Shown one piece after another: positions 1 to 8,387 of a stretch of DNA of 64,000 nt. The position numbers and the translations under genes were made by a program. Every line of letters begins with the position of its first letter. Position 1 is the first letter of the stretch. The stretch comes from Tateyamaria sp. syn59 (GTDB lineage: Bacteria > Pseudomonadota > Alphaproteobacteria > Rhodobacterales > Rhodobacteraceae), in NCBI RefSeq assembly GCF_007995245.1, contig NZ_VCBA01000001.1:186001-250000 (forward strand), read 5' to 3'. A model generated the notes under the pieces. It ran no database searches, was not told the origin of the DNA, and saw only the letters and a list, made by a program, of their open reading frames with translations.

Positions 1-1
1 A

Positions 2-643
2 GTCCTGCAGGCTTGGGCCTACACCAAGGGCGATTTCACCGTCGTCTACCCCGTGGTCCGCGGCACCGGCCCCCTTTTCACAGTCATCGGCGCCTACCTC
101 CTCTTCTCCGAAACCTTCACGATCATCCAATGGCTCGGAGTGGGAGTCCTCCTAGCCGGAATCTACGGCCTCGCCCTTTACAACCTCCGCCACCTCGAAA
201 CCAACCGCGACACGCTGCCGATGGCCCTCGGCCTCGCCGTGATCACGGGGCTTTTCGTCGCCCTCTACACCACCTATGACGCCTATGGGATCCGGGCGAC
301 CGAGAATCCTTTCACCTTCCTCGCGTGGTTTTTCATGATCGACGGCATCTTCATGCCGCCCGTCGCTTACATGCGCTGGAAACGGATGAAGAACCCACCC
401 GCATTGCCGCCGCTGATGCTCAAAGGCGTGATCGGCGGCATCGTTGCCTTCCTTTCCTTCGGCTCCATTATGATGGCGACCCGGCTGGACAAGGTGGGGG
501 AGGCGGCGGTGCTGCGGGAAACATCCACCGTATTTGCCGCAATCATCGGTTGGCTGGTGCTGAAAGAAACGGTAGGACCGCGCAGAATTGCCCTGATGGC
601 GCTGATCGCCGCTGGGGCTGTGATCGTCGAGATGGGCGGGTAA
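2..643 (+). CDS. EamA/DMT-family inner-membrane transporter, 5' end outside window
   Basis: The reading frame is open from base 2, so the N-terminus lies upstream of the window; 213 codons remain. The product is a chain of hydrophobic helices with the YPVVRGTGPLF segment typical of the end of the first EamA repeat, followed by a complete second repeat (TTYDAYGIRAT, then KVGEAAVLRETSTVFAAIIG). EamA proteins are about 10-TM drug/metabolite exporters; the substrate cannot be read from the sequence. The stop lies 14 bp before yciB, so the two are probably co-transcribed. Confidence 0.85.
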   Translation, partial: VLQAWAYTKGDFTVVYPVVRGTGPLFTVIGAYLLFSETFTIIQWLGVGVLLAGIYGLALYNLRHLETNRDTLPMALGLAVITGLFVALYTTYDAYGIRATENPFTFLAWFFMIDGIFMPPVAYMRWKRMKNPPALPPLMLKGVIGGIVAFLSFGSIMMATRLDKVGEAAVLRETSTVFAAIIGWLVLKETVGPRRIALMALIAAGAVIVEMGG

Positions 644-656
644 CAAGAGGCAGAAC

Positions 657-1277
657 ATGGCAGAGGCACGCGAGATCAACCCCTTGCTCAAACAGGTGCT
701 GGAACTGGGCCCGCCCTTGGTCTTTTTCCTCATCTACCTGCGGATCCGCGATGAAACCTATGAATTCGCGGGCACCGAATACTCCGGCTTCATCGTCGCC
801 ACGCTGATCTTCGTGCCCATCATGCTGACGGCAATGGGTGTCCTCTGGGCGCTGACACGACAGCTGAGCCGGATGCAGGTCTTTACCGCGTTCATGCTGA
901 TCTTCTTCGGCGCGCTCACGGCGTGGTTCAATGACGAACGGTTCTTCAAAATGAAAACCAGCATCGTCTACGGCTTCTTTGCCGTGCTGCTCGGGATCGG
1001 CCTGCTGCGCGGGCAAAGCTGGCTGGCCTATGTGCTGGCCGACGCTGTGCCCATGCGGCATGAGGGATGGATGATCCTCACCCGCAGACTATGCGCGATG
1101 TTTGCCACGCTCGCGGTTGCGAATGAGATCATTTGGCGCACCATGTCGACCGATACGTGGGTGAAGATCGAAACCTTCGGCTTTCCAATTGCTATGATCG
1201 CCTTCATCTTCCTGCAATTCGCAGCGTTGCAAGAGCACTTGATTTCCGAAGAAGACGACGAAAGCTCCAAGGCCTAG
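657..1277 (+). CDS. yciB: YciB/IspZ-family inner-membrane protein
   Basis: 206 aa, the usual length for the septation protein A (IspZ/YciB) family. It has about six hydrophobic segments and the family-like patterns NPLLKQVLELGPPLVFF near the N-terminus, TAWFNDERFFKMKTSIVY in the middle and ANEIIWRTMSTDTWV in the fifth segment. The family is linked to cell-envelope and division-plane integrity in enterobacteria, but the biochemical role is not settled. It follows the EamA gene closely on the same strand and overlaps the end of the convergent cNMP-binding gene by four bases. Confidence 0.88.
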   Translation: MAEAREINPLLKQVLELGPPLVFFLIYLRIRDETYEFAGTEYSGFIVATLIFVPIMLTAMGVLWALTRQLSRMQVFTAFMLIFFGALTAWFNDERFFKMKTSIVYGFFAVLLGIGLLRGQSWLAYVLADAVPMRHEGWMILTRRLCAMFATLAVANEIIWRTMSTDTWVKIETFGFPIAMIAFIFLQFAALQEHLISEEDDESSKA

Positions 1278-1984
1278 GCGCGCGCGCTACGGATCTTTTC
1301 CGCGTCATGTTGCCAATTCCCCTGACGGGGCGCGACGGCAAACGCGACCTTGAGCGCAAGATCACGCGAGATCATCGCCTCCAACGCCAGCTTGAACCGC
1401 GACTTGCGCGCGGCGCGGGCGCGCAAGTCTGCCACGTCCCATTCCAGCACCTCTGCACCCGCCTCCAGCCGGGTCGTGGCGGCGCTGGGTTGATGTGACA
1501 GATACGCCACCTCACCCACGAACAGGCGGGGCGGCATTACAAAACGCTCGCCGCGTTTCTCGATCTGGATTGCGCCGGAGATGACATAGAACAGCGACGT
1601 CATGGCCGAACCTTCGGTCGAGATGTCCCGATCCGCGTCCAGGGTGTAGCGGCGGGCGCGCACGACCAGTTCCCGGAAATCGCCGGGTGGCAGACCTTCG
1701 AACTGTGGATAGATGTCGCGATGTGCTATCGGGACGGCCAGCGGCGAGTTCCGCCAGAACAGGCTGCTCAGTCCGATCACATTGGCGACGCCCATCACGA
1801 TGGAGGTATAGATTGCCTCCCAAAGCGGGACATCGGCAGCCACCGCGTAGTACCAGATATACAGCAACGTGCCGGTCAGGATCATCAGCCGCAGAATGAC
1901 CTGATTGATGATCAGATAGCCCAGCGTGAACACAACACCTGCCGCCAGCACGATCCACTCTGGCGGCACCACATCGTTCAGCAT
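1274..1984 (-). CDS. Membrane protein with cyclic-nucleotide-binding (Popeye-like) domain
   Basis: 236 aa from the start chosen here, MLNDVVPPEW, which has a GGGAAG-type Shine-Dalgarno; a longer frame begins 48 bases upstream. Residues about 8-75 form three hydrophobic helices. The rest is a cNMP-binding beta-roll (GSAMTSLFYVISGAIQIEKRG, then PRLFVGEVAYLSHQ). This three-helix plus cNMP-fold arrangement resembles Popeye-domain proteins. No HTH is present, so it is not a Crp-type regulator. Ligand and function are unknown. It converges on yciB. Confidence 0.72.
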   Translation of the reverse strand: MLNDVVPPEWIVLAAGVVFTLGYLIINQVILRLMILTGTLLYIWYYAVAADVPLWEAIYTSIVMGVANVIGLSSLFWRNSPLAVPIAHRDIYPQFEGLPPGDFRELVVRARRYTLDADRDISTEGSAMTSLFYVISGAIQIEKRGERFVMPPRLFVGEVAYLSHQPSAATTRLEAGAEVLEWDVADLRARAARKSRFKLALEAMISRDLALKVAFAVAPRQGNWQHDAEKIRSARA

Positions 1985-2074
1985 TTTCGTCTTCCCGTTT
2001 CCCCGCCGCGCAGGGTGGACCGGAAGGCGCAATTTTCAAAGCACTTTTTGAGACGTCAGGCGTCAATAGTGGCG

Positions 2075-2764
2075 TCAGGCTTTGCGACCGAACAGGTTTT
2101 CTTGTGATGTCTTGTTCTGCTTGGCGGTCCGCAGATCGAGGTGCAGGGCATGGCCCCGCTGCACGGCTGGGCGGCTGCCCACCAGATCAAGCCAGCGGGC
2201 GAGGTTGGGTTTGTCGTCGAGGGTCTGTTCCTGTCCTTCCCACAAAGACGCCCACGGCCAGATCGCCATGTCGGCGATGGAATAGTCACCCGCGACATAC
2301 TCATTCTCGGCCAGCTGCCGGTCCAGCACGCCGTAAAGCCGCGCGGTTTCACTGCGGTAGCGGTCCTTGGCATAGGGGATGTCGTGCCCCATTTGCGGTG
2401 CGTATTTCAGAAAGTGGTGTGTTTGTCCGGCCATCGGGCCGACGCCGCCCATCTGCCACATCAGCCATTGGTCGACGGCGATACGTTCCCGTTCAGTCTT
2501 ACCCCCGAAGCGGCCGGTCTTTCGGGCGAGGTATTGGAGGATCGCGCCGCTTTCAAAAATCGAGATCGGTTCGGCGTCCGGCCCATCCGGGTCGGTGATT
2601 GCTGGCATCCGGTTGTTGGGCGCGATTTTCAGGAAGTCCGGCTTGAACTGATCTCCGGCGCGGATGTCGATCAAGTGAACCTTGTATGGCAGGCCGAATT
2701 CCTCAAGCGCTATGGAAACCTTCCAGCCGTTGGGCGTGGGCCAATAGTACAGGTCGATCATCAT
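2075..2764 (-). CDS. Glutathione S-transferase family protein (YfcG/YghU-like)
   Basis: 229 aa, standard GST length. The thioredoxin-like N-domain carries WPTPNGWKVSIALEE, the cis-proline motif NNRMPAI and the glutathione gamma-glutamyl contact FESGAILQYLA. The C-terminal helical domain has YSIADMAIWPW. The T-P-N-G-W-K pattern resembles YfcG/Ure2p-type disulfide-bond oxidoreductases, which are cytoplasmic and use GSH/GSSG. Two adjacent ATGs are possible; the one three bases downstream has better spacing to the upstream GGAGG. It stands alone between two minus-strand genes. Confidence 0.85.
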   Translation of the reverse strand: MMIDLYYWPTPNGWKVSIALEEFGLPYKVHLIDIRAGDQFKPDFLKIAPNNRMPAITDPDGPDAEPISIFESGAILQYLARKTGRFGGKTERERIAVDQWLMWQMGGVGPMAGQTHHFLKYAPQMGHDIPYAKDRYRSETARLYGVLDRQLAENEYVAGDYSIADMAIWPWASLWEGQEQTLDDKPNLARWLDLVGSRPAVQRGHALHLDLRTAKQNKTSQENLFGRKA

Positions 2765-2785
2765 GTCCTCCGGGCAGTCCGGGGC

Positions 2786-3721
2786 TCATGTTGCGGTTTT
2801 CTGACCGGCGGGCAAGTAAGAGGGCAGGTGCGGCGCTGCAAAGATACGTGACCAGCGCGGTGCTGCGTGATCGGGAAGGGCATCTTGCAGGGCATCAAGA
2901 GGCACGGCATCCGCATGGCGCAGGGCGCGGGCGTAGAACCGGAGCGCGCCCGCGCGGGTGTAGCCGGACCAGTGGCAGATGCGCCGCTGCGGCGCGTCTA
3001 TATGGCCCCCGAACCGGGTGAGGGCTGCGAGGGTGCGGGTGCAGTCGAGTTGAATATTGACGATATGAGGCAGGGACAGGCCGCTGCCCATAGCGCGATC
3101 CTGCGCGACATCGGGCGCAATCAGGCGTTCAAACATTAGGTCGAACAGGTCGTTTTCGCGGCTGGTGATGTTGAGCAATTCGACCGTGCGTCCCGCGACG
3201 GTCTCAAGTGCGGTTTCGGCCACGCTGGCATAGCTGGCCCCGGTGATCGCGATGATCCGCTGGAGCGCGTGGGGCGGCAGGTGGTGCAGCGCCTCAAAGA
3301 TCACTTCGGAGCCCATGGAATGCGTGATGGCGTGGATGGGCCGATCTGGTGCAGTGGCGCGGAGGATGCGGATGGTCTGGGACAGCGCCACGCCCGCTGC
3401 GCGCGCCGACCGCTGCGCGCGCCACAGGTTGCCGCGTGCGCGCCAGCCGAAGGCGATCGCCAGCCCTTCATCGGCATGGCCACAGCCAAATCCCAGGGGC
3501 CGCAGCCATTGGCGGTGCGTGCTGTCCAGGTGTCGAGTGCGGCCAAAGATGCGGGCGTGCGGGCAGAACCTTGTGTCGCTGGGGTCGTATTTGAAGCCGT
3601 GGATCAGGATGATGATCGGGCCCGTACCGCGGGCCGCGTGGCGCAGGGCGGGCAGAGCAGGCACAGGAGAGCCGTGCAAAGCCAATCCGCCCGCACCGGC
3701 ATTCAGTCTCAGGATGGGCAT
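2786..3721 (-). CDS. Alpha/beta-hydrolase fold protein
   Basis: 311 aa starting at MPILRLNAG; a start six codons upstream is also open. The oxyanion-region motif IILIHGFKY (about residues 41-49) and the nucleophile elbow THSMGSEV fit an esterase/lipase-like alpha/beta hydrolase, with Asp and His late in the chain. The substrate is unknown. It shares a divergent intergenic region with the metZ riboswitch. The function call is at fold level only. Confidence 0.68.
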   Translation of the reverse strand: MPILRLNAGAGGLALHGSPVPALPALRHAARGTGPIIILIHGFKYDPSDTRFCPHARIFGRTRHLDSTHRQWLRPLGFGCGHADEGLAIAFGWRARGNLWRAQRSARAAGVALSQTIRILRATAPDRPIHAITHSMGSEVIFEALHHLPPHALQRIIAITGASYASVAETALETVAGRTVELLNITSRENDLFDLMFERLIAPDVAQDRAMGSGLSLPHIVNIQLDCTRTLAALTRFGGHIDAPQRRICHWSGYTRAGALRFYARALRHADAVPLDALQDALPDHAAPRWSRIFAAPHLPSYLPAGQKTAT

Positions 3722-3842
3722 GTCCGCGCCTCCTACCACATGTTGTGGGGCTCCTATGGCGCAGGCATATGACGCGGCGATGAATTTTAGGTTACAGCAC
3801 CGTGACGGTGTTGACGCTGCGATGCGGCAGGCGTACTCCCTG

Positions 3843-3898
3843 AAATGTGGCGATTTGTTACCGGATTGCGGGCCACGTTAAACACTTCCGCTAAAAGG
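3843..3898 (+). promoter_or_regulatory. SAM-II riboswitch (metA motif) upstream of metZ
   Basis: P1 is formed by 3845-3851 (ATGTGGC) pairing with 3872-3878 (GCCACGT). The loop contains GATTTGTTACCGGATTGC, and the 3' part reads GTTAAACACTTCCGCTAAAAGG. This follows the SAM-II pattern: a single stem, a U-rich loop, an AUUGC-type element and a terminal GCUAAAAAGG, with CGGA (3862-3865) able to pair with TCCG (3887-3890) as the pseudoknot. SAM-II elements precede methionine-biosynthesis genes in alphaproteobacteria, which matches metZ immediately downstream. Confidence 0.88.
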
Positions 3899-3909
3899 TC
3901 AGGATGAAA

Positions 3910-3946
3910 GCCCCCCTTTCGCTTGACCCGCGTCTGGGGGTTTTTT
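3910..3946 (+). terminator. Candidate transcription terminator after the SAM-II aptamer
   Basis: CCCCCC at 3911-3916 can pair with GGGGG at 3936-3940, directly followed by TTTTTT. It sits between the aptamer and the metZ start at 3987 and is a plausible expression platform. The loop is long (about 20 nt), so its strength is uncertain. Confidence 0.55.
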
Positions 3947-3986
3947 GTGGCCTGACCCCATTCCAGGCCCGCGATGGAGACTGAAC

Positions 3987-5174
3987 ATGTCCGACACATG
4001 GAATGCGCGCACCCGTGCTGTCCACGGCGGTACCCGCCGCAGCCAGTATGGCGAGGTGAGCGAGGCGATTTTTCTGACCCAGGGGTTTGTTTACCCGACC
4101 GCCGAAGCGGCGGCGCAGCGGTTTGAAACGTTGGGTGAAGACGAGTTCATCTATGCCCGCTACGGAAACCCGACCGTGCGCATGTTCGAAGAGCGGATCG
4201 CGATGCTGGAAGGGGCCGAGGACGGCTTTGCGACCGCTTCGGGCATGGCTGCGGTGTCGGGGGCGCTGACTTCGATGCTCAAGGCTGGGGACCGGGTTGT
4301 GTCGGCCCGCGCGCTGTTCGGGTCCTGCCTGTATGTGCTGGAAGAGGTGCTGAACCGCTACGGGGTCGAGGTTGAGTTCGTGGACGGCACCGACATCGAG
4401 GCATGGCGCGCTGCGATCACGCCCGGCACCACGGCGGTGTTTTTCGAAAGCATCTCGAACCCGACACTAGAAGTCGTTGACATCCAAGCGGTGTCTGACT
4501 TGGCCCATGCGGTCGGCGCGATGGTCCTGGTCGACAACGTCTTCGCTACGCCCGTGTTCTCTGACGCCATAGCGCAGGGCGCGGACGTGGTCATTTACTC
4601 CACCACCAAACACGTGGACGGGCAGGGGCGCGCGCTGGGCGGTGTGATCCTTGGCACCCAAGAATTCATCCGCAAAACGGTCGAACCCTACATGAAGCAC
4701 ACGGGCGCGGCCATGTCGCCGTTCACCGCTTGGGTCATGCTCAAGGGGCTGGAAACGATGGAGCTGCGAGTGCGGGCCCAGGCGGCGTCGGCTCTGCAAC
4801 TGGCCGAAGCCCTTCAGGGCCATGCGGCGCTTGCCCGCGTGATCTATCCCGGCCACCCAAGCCACGCGCAGCACGATCTGATCAGCCGCCAGATGGGCGG
4901 CGCGGGGGGCACCGTTCTGTCACTGGATCTGTCAGGTGGGCAGGATGCGGCGTTCAAGTTCCTGAACGCGCTGACGATCCCGGTTATCTCGAACAACCTG
5001 GGCGATGCGAAGTCGATTCTGACCCACCCGGCTACCACGACGCACCAGCGTTTGCCACAGGATCAGAAGGATGTCTTGGGCATCACACCGGGCCTCGTGC
5101 GCATGTCCGTGGGCATCGAACACGGCGACGATCTGGTGGCGGACATCCTGCAAGCCTTGGAAAAGGCACAATAA
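3987..5174 (+). CDS. metZ: O-succinylhomoserine sulfhydrylase
   Basis: 395 aa PLP enzyme of the Cys/Met metabolism family. It makes homocysteine from O-succinylhomoserine (or an acyl analogue) and sulfide, bypassing cystathionine. Seen in sequence: YARYGNPTVRMFEERIA for cofactor phosphate binding, ESISNPTLEV, LVDNVFATP, the PLP lysine in STTKHVDGQG (Lys208) and SVGIEHGDDL near the C-terminus. The start at MSDTWNART has GGAGA upstream; an in-frame extension would run into the leader. The SAM-II aptamer directly upstream supports a methionine role and predicts repression at high SAM. Sulfide use links it thematically to the sox island. Confidence 0.93.
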   Translation: MSDTWNARTRAVHGGTRRSQYGEVSEAIFLTQGFVYPTAEAAAQRFETLGEDEFIYARYGNPTVRMFEERIAMLEGAEDGFATASGMAAVSGALTSMLKAGDRVVSARALFGSCLYVLEEVLNRYGVEVEFVDGTDIEAWRAAITPGTTAVFFESISNPTLEVVDIQAVSDLAHAVGAMVLVDNVFATPVFSDAIAQGADVVIYSTTKHVDGQGRALGGVILGTQEFIRKTVEPYMKHTGAAMSPFTAWVMLKGLETMELRVRAQAASALQLAEALQGHAALARVIYPGHPSHAQHDLISRQMGGAGGTVLSLDLSGGQDAAFKFLNALTIPVISNNLGDAKSILTHPATTTHQRLPQDQKDVLGITPGLVRMSVGIEHGDDLVADILQALEKAQ

Positions 5175-5186
5175 TGCACAATGTGA

Positions 5187-5210
5187 CCCTGCCGCGAAAA
5201 AGCGGCAGGG
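5187..5210 (+). terminator. Stem-loop after metZ
   Basis: CCCTGCCGC (5187-5195) pairs with GCGGCAGGG (5202-5210) around a GAAAAA loop, 12 bases after the metZ stop. No U-tract follows, so it may be a weak terminator or an mRNA 3'-end stabiliser. Confidence 0.6.
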
Positions 5211-5326
5211 GCCCCATCTAAATGTCATCCATGTTGCAGGATCACACGTATCTGTAGGCAATATTGGAAAAGTGCTGCGCGGGGCATACCTCTAAGCGGC
5301 ACGCAGACAGAAAGGGGGGCTACTTT

Positions 5327-6430
5327 ATGAACATTCATACGCCCGACATCACCGCAATACCCGAGCGCGACGAGGCCGAAGCAGCACTGGAACTACTCCG
5401 CCGCTGGGCCCAAAACGCCACAACCACAGATATTATCGAGCTTGATCCGTCGGTCGCACGGCTTGTGCCGGGCAGCGATGGCGTCGATTATCCGTCCTTT
5501 GCGCGAGACTACCCGGATGAGTTCCGAGTCGATGCCGATTACAAGGACACGCTGCCAGACCTGCAAAACGGCCCATCGAGCCTGATCCGGGGCGCCAAGA
5601 CGCGCATCCAGCACGTGGGCATCTCGAATTTCCGTCTGCCGCTGCGGATTGAAAGCCGCGATGGCGCGCCCCTGACGCTGGAAACCTCCGTGACCGGTAC
5701 TGTCAGCCTTGAGGCGGACAAGAAGGGCATCAACATGTCCCGCATCATGCGGTCCTTCTACAAACATGCGGAAGAGACGTTTTCCTTTGGCGTGATCGAG
5801 GCGGCTCTGGACGACTACAAGGCGGACCTCGACAGCTTTGATGCGCGCATCCAGATGCGCTTTTCCATGCCTGTGCGGGTAGATAGCCTGCGCTCTGGTC
5901 TGTCGGGCTATCAGTACTACGACATTGCGCTGGAACTGGTGGAGCAGGCGGGTGTGCGCAAGCGCATCGTACACCTTGACTACGTCTATTCTTCGACGTG
6001 CCCTTGTTCGCTGGAACTGAGCGAACATGCGCGCGCCGTTCGTGGCCAGTTGGCAACTCCGCATTCGCAACGCTCGGTCGCACGGATTTCCGTGGCACTC
6101 GAAGACGATGCGGATACCATGTGGTTCGAAGACCTGATCGACGCCTGCCGCCGCGCTGTGCCGACCGAAACGCAGGTGATGGTGAAGCGCGAGGATGAAC
6201 AGGCCTTTGCCGAGTTGAACGCCGCCAATCCGATCTTTGTCGAGGATGCCGCGCGGCTCTTCAGCGAACAGCTTTTGGCAGATGTGCGCATCGGCGACTT
6301 CCGCGTGGTTGCAAGCCATCAGGAAAGCCTGCACAGCCACGACGCCGTGTCGGTCCTGACTGAAGGTGAGACGTTCGAAGCGGACAGCATCGACCCGCGG
6401 ATGTTCCAGACCCTGTTTCACACAGGGTAA
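5327..6430 (+). CDS. folE2: GTP cyclohydrolase IB (FolE2)
   Basis: 367 aa, matching the FolE2/COG1469 type. It converts GTP to 7,8-dihydroneopterin triphosphate, the entry step for tetrahydrofolate (and queuosine precursors). Diagnostic features are the cysteine motif STCPCSLELSEHA in mid-protein and IQHVGISNFRLPL with FEDLIDACRRAVPTETQ. FolE2 is known for flexible metal use, unlike zinc-dependent FolE. The start at MNIHTPDI follows a GGGGGG purine run; upstream in-frame codons look non-coding. folB and folP, later steps of the pathway, lie about 13 kb downstream on the same strand. Confidence 0.92.
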   Translation: MNIHTPDITAIPERDEAEAALELLRRWAQNATTTDIIELDPSVARLVPGSDGVDYPSFARDYPDEFRVDADYKDTLPDLQNGPSSLIRGAKTRIQHVGISNFRLPLRIESRDGAPLTLETSVTGTVSLEADKKGINMSRIMRSFYKHAEETFSFGVIEAALDDYKADLDSFDARIQMRFSMPVRVDSLRSGLSGYQYYDIALELVEQAGVRKRIVHLDYVYSSTCPCSLELSEHARAVRGQLATPHSQRSVARISVALEDDADTMWFEDLIDACRRAVPTETQVMVKREDEQAFAELNAANPIFVEDAARLFSEQLLADVRIGDFRVVASHQESLHSHDAVSVLTEGETFEADSIDPRMFQTLFHTG

Positions 6431-6463
6431 GACGGGCGGAGAGCACATCCGACCTGCGAAATG

Positions 6464-6491
6464 AAAGCGCGCCTGACCCGGCGCGCTTTTT
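6464..6491 (+). terminator. Rho-independent terminator after folE2
   Basis: AAAGCGCGCC / GGCGCGCTTTTT stem with a TGACCC loop and a T-run, 33 bases after the folE2 stop. Confidence 0.88.
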
Positions 6492-6612
6492 CTTTTGCGG
6501 GCACGCATGCAACCCGGCCATGCAGTATCAGCATTGGTAAGTTGCGGTAATAAAGCCTATGTATGCGTCAACGGGAGGAAACAGATTTACGCAAGATTTG
6601 CGAGGTACTCCA

Positions 6613-6840
6613 ATGGCTTACGTCTCCCACTCGAACACTTCCATCCTGAGCAGCTTGCTGGATCGCGTCACCGCGTTCTTTGCCGCTCTTGGCCACTCCG
6701 CGGCCATGTCGGCCGCCGCCGAAAGCCGCTTTCGCCGCATCGAAGCGCTGCGCGCCAAGTCGGATGAGGAACTGGCTGCCATGAACCTGCGGCGCGAAGA
6801 CATCGCGGCCTATGTGTTCCGGGACATGATGCACCTGTGA
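6613..6840 (+). CDS. Small DUF1127-like protein
   Basis: 75 aa starting at MAYVSHSNT with GAGG seven bases upstream. The C-terminal half, RRIEALRAKSDEELAAMNL then REDIAAYVFRDM, matches the pattern of Rhodobacteraceae DUF1127-type small proteins (Arg-rich helix, SDEELAxMGLxRxDI). Members of this class have been tied to RNA or phosphate-linked regulation in other alphaproteobacteria, but the function here is not known. It is monocistronic, between the folE2 terminator and trkH. Confidence 0.7.
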   Translation: MAYVSHSNTSILSSLLDRVTAFFAALGHSAAMSAAAESRFRRIEALRAKSDEELAAMNLRREDIAAYVFRDMMHL

Positions 6841-6938
6841 CCCGTTTGCGGCGCTTCTGGCGCGTGCAAACAGACTGACCTGACGGCGCGGTTCCAGTTG
6901 CTTGACACCGCCCGCGCGGCCCGCCAACGCTGAGCGCA

Positions 6939-8387
6939 ATGATCGACCTGCGCCCCGTTGGATATGTGATCGGCCTGCTTGTGGCCGTCCTTGGACTGGC
7001 CATGATCCTGCCGATGCTCGTCGATGTGGCGGAGGGGCGGGGACATTGGCCGGTTTTCCTTGAATGTGCCCTGATCACCGTGTTGACTGGCGGTATGATC
7101 GCGCTCAGCTGTCAGAACGGCGTGCGCGAAGGGCTGACGATCCAGCAGACCTTCCTTCTGACAACTGGCGTGTGGCTGGCGCTGCCCGTTTTTGGCGCGC
7201 TGCCGTTCTTTTTCGGCGTAACCGAGGCGCGCTATGTCGATGCGTTTTTCGAGGCGATGTCGGGCCTCACCACGACTGGTTCCACGGTACTTTCGGGGCT
7301 CGATACATTGCCCAAGGGCCTCTTGCTGTGGCGCGGCATCCTGCAATGGCTTGGCGGCATTGGCATCATCGTTGTCGCCATGGTGTTCCTGCCCGAACTG
7401 CGGGTGGGGGGTATGCAGATCTTCCGCACCGAAGCCTTTGACACGATGGGGAAAATCCTGCCCCGCGCCACAGAGATCGCGAGCCGCATCTCGGTGATCT
7501 ATGTTGCCCTCACGCTGATCTGCGCCTTGTGCTACATCGCGGCGGGCATGAACGCCTTTGACGCGACGGTCCACGCGATGACAACCATCGCGACAGGCGG
7601 GTTCGCAAATTACGACGCCTCCTTTGGCGCGTTTGGTCCGGCGCCGTCCTATGTTGCGACCGTGTTCATGATCCTGGCCGCCTTGCCTTTTGTCCGCTTT
7701 GTCCAACTCAGCGCAGGTACAGCGCAGCCACTGCTGCAAGACCGGCAGATACACGTCTTCCTGATCACCGCCTTCACCATTGTCGCTCTCATCGCGGGCT
7801 GGAACCTCTGGCAACAGAACGCCGTGAACGAGGGGGCGGTGCGCACCGCCCTGTTCAATACGGTGTCGCTGATGACGGGCACCGGTTACGCGAACGCAGA
7901 TTACGGCCAATGGGGCAGCTTTGCCGTCGCCGTCCTGTTCTTCACTGGCCTTATCGGCGGCTGCGCTGGCTCGACCGCGTGCTCGATCAAAGTATTTCGC
8001 TACCAACTCCTGTTTGCCTCGATCAAGGCGCAACTTCAAAAAACCCGCAGCCCTCACGGTATCTTCACGCCACGCTATGCGGGCCGACCAGTGGGCGAGG
8101 ATGTCCTGAACTCAGTCATGTCCTTCTTCATGTTCTTCGTCGTGACACTTGGTGTGCTGTCCGTGGCCCTCGCCATGACAGGGCTCGACTTCGTTACGTC
8201 GCTGTCGGGCGCCGCAACAGCGCTCGCCAATATCGGCCCCGGCTTCGGCGACCAGATCGGCCCGTCGGGCAACTTCGCGGGCCTCAACGACACCGCCAAA
8301 TGGCTGTTGGCCGCCGCCATGCTGATCGGACGGCTGGAGCTGATGGCCGTGTATGTGATGTTCACCATTCACTTCTGGAGAGCGTGA
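6939..8387 (+). CDS. trkH: TrkH-family potassium uptake protein
   Basis: 482 aa, about 10 TM, with four pore-loop repeats visible as EAMSGLTTTGSTVLSG, MTTIATGGFANYD, LMTGTGYANADYG and ATALANIGPGFG. The selectivity-filter glycines are present in all four. TrkH is the K+-translocating inner-membrane subunit that normally works with cytoplasmic TrkA, which is not in this window. The stop TGA overlaps the ATG of the ThDP-enzyme gene by one base, implying translational coupling, though a functional link is not obvious. Confidence 0.92.
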   Translation: MIDLRPVGYVIGLLVAVLGLAMILPMLVDVAEGRGHWPVFLECALITVLTGGMIALSCQNGVREGLTIQQTFLLTTGVWLALPVFGALPFFFGVTEARYVDAFFEAMSGLTTTGSTVLSGLDTLPKGLLLWRGILQWLGGIGIIVVAMVFLPELRVGGMQIFRTEAFDTMGKILPRATEIASRISVIYVALTLICALCYIAAGMNAFDATVHAMTTIATGGFANYDASFGAFGPAPSYVATVFMILAALPFVRFVQLSAGTAQPLLQDRQIHVFLITAFTIVALIAGWNLWQQNAVNEGAVRTALFNTVSLMTGTGYANADYGQWGSFAVAVLFFTGLIGGCAGSTACSIKVFRYQLLFASIKAQLQKTRSPHGIFTPRYAGRPVGEDVLNSVMSFFMFFVVTLGVLSVALAMTGLDFVTSLSGAATALANIGPGFGDQIGPSGNFAGLNDTAKWLLAAAMLIGRLELMAVYVMFTIHFWRA

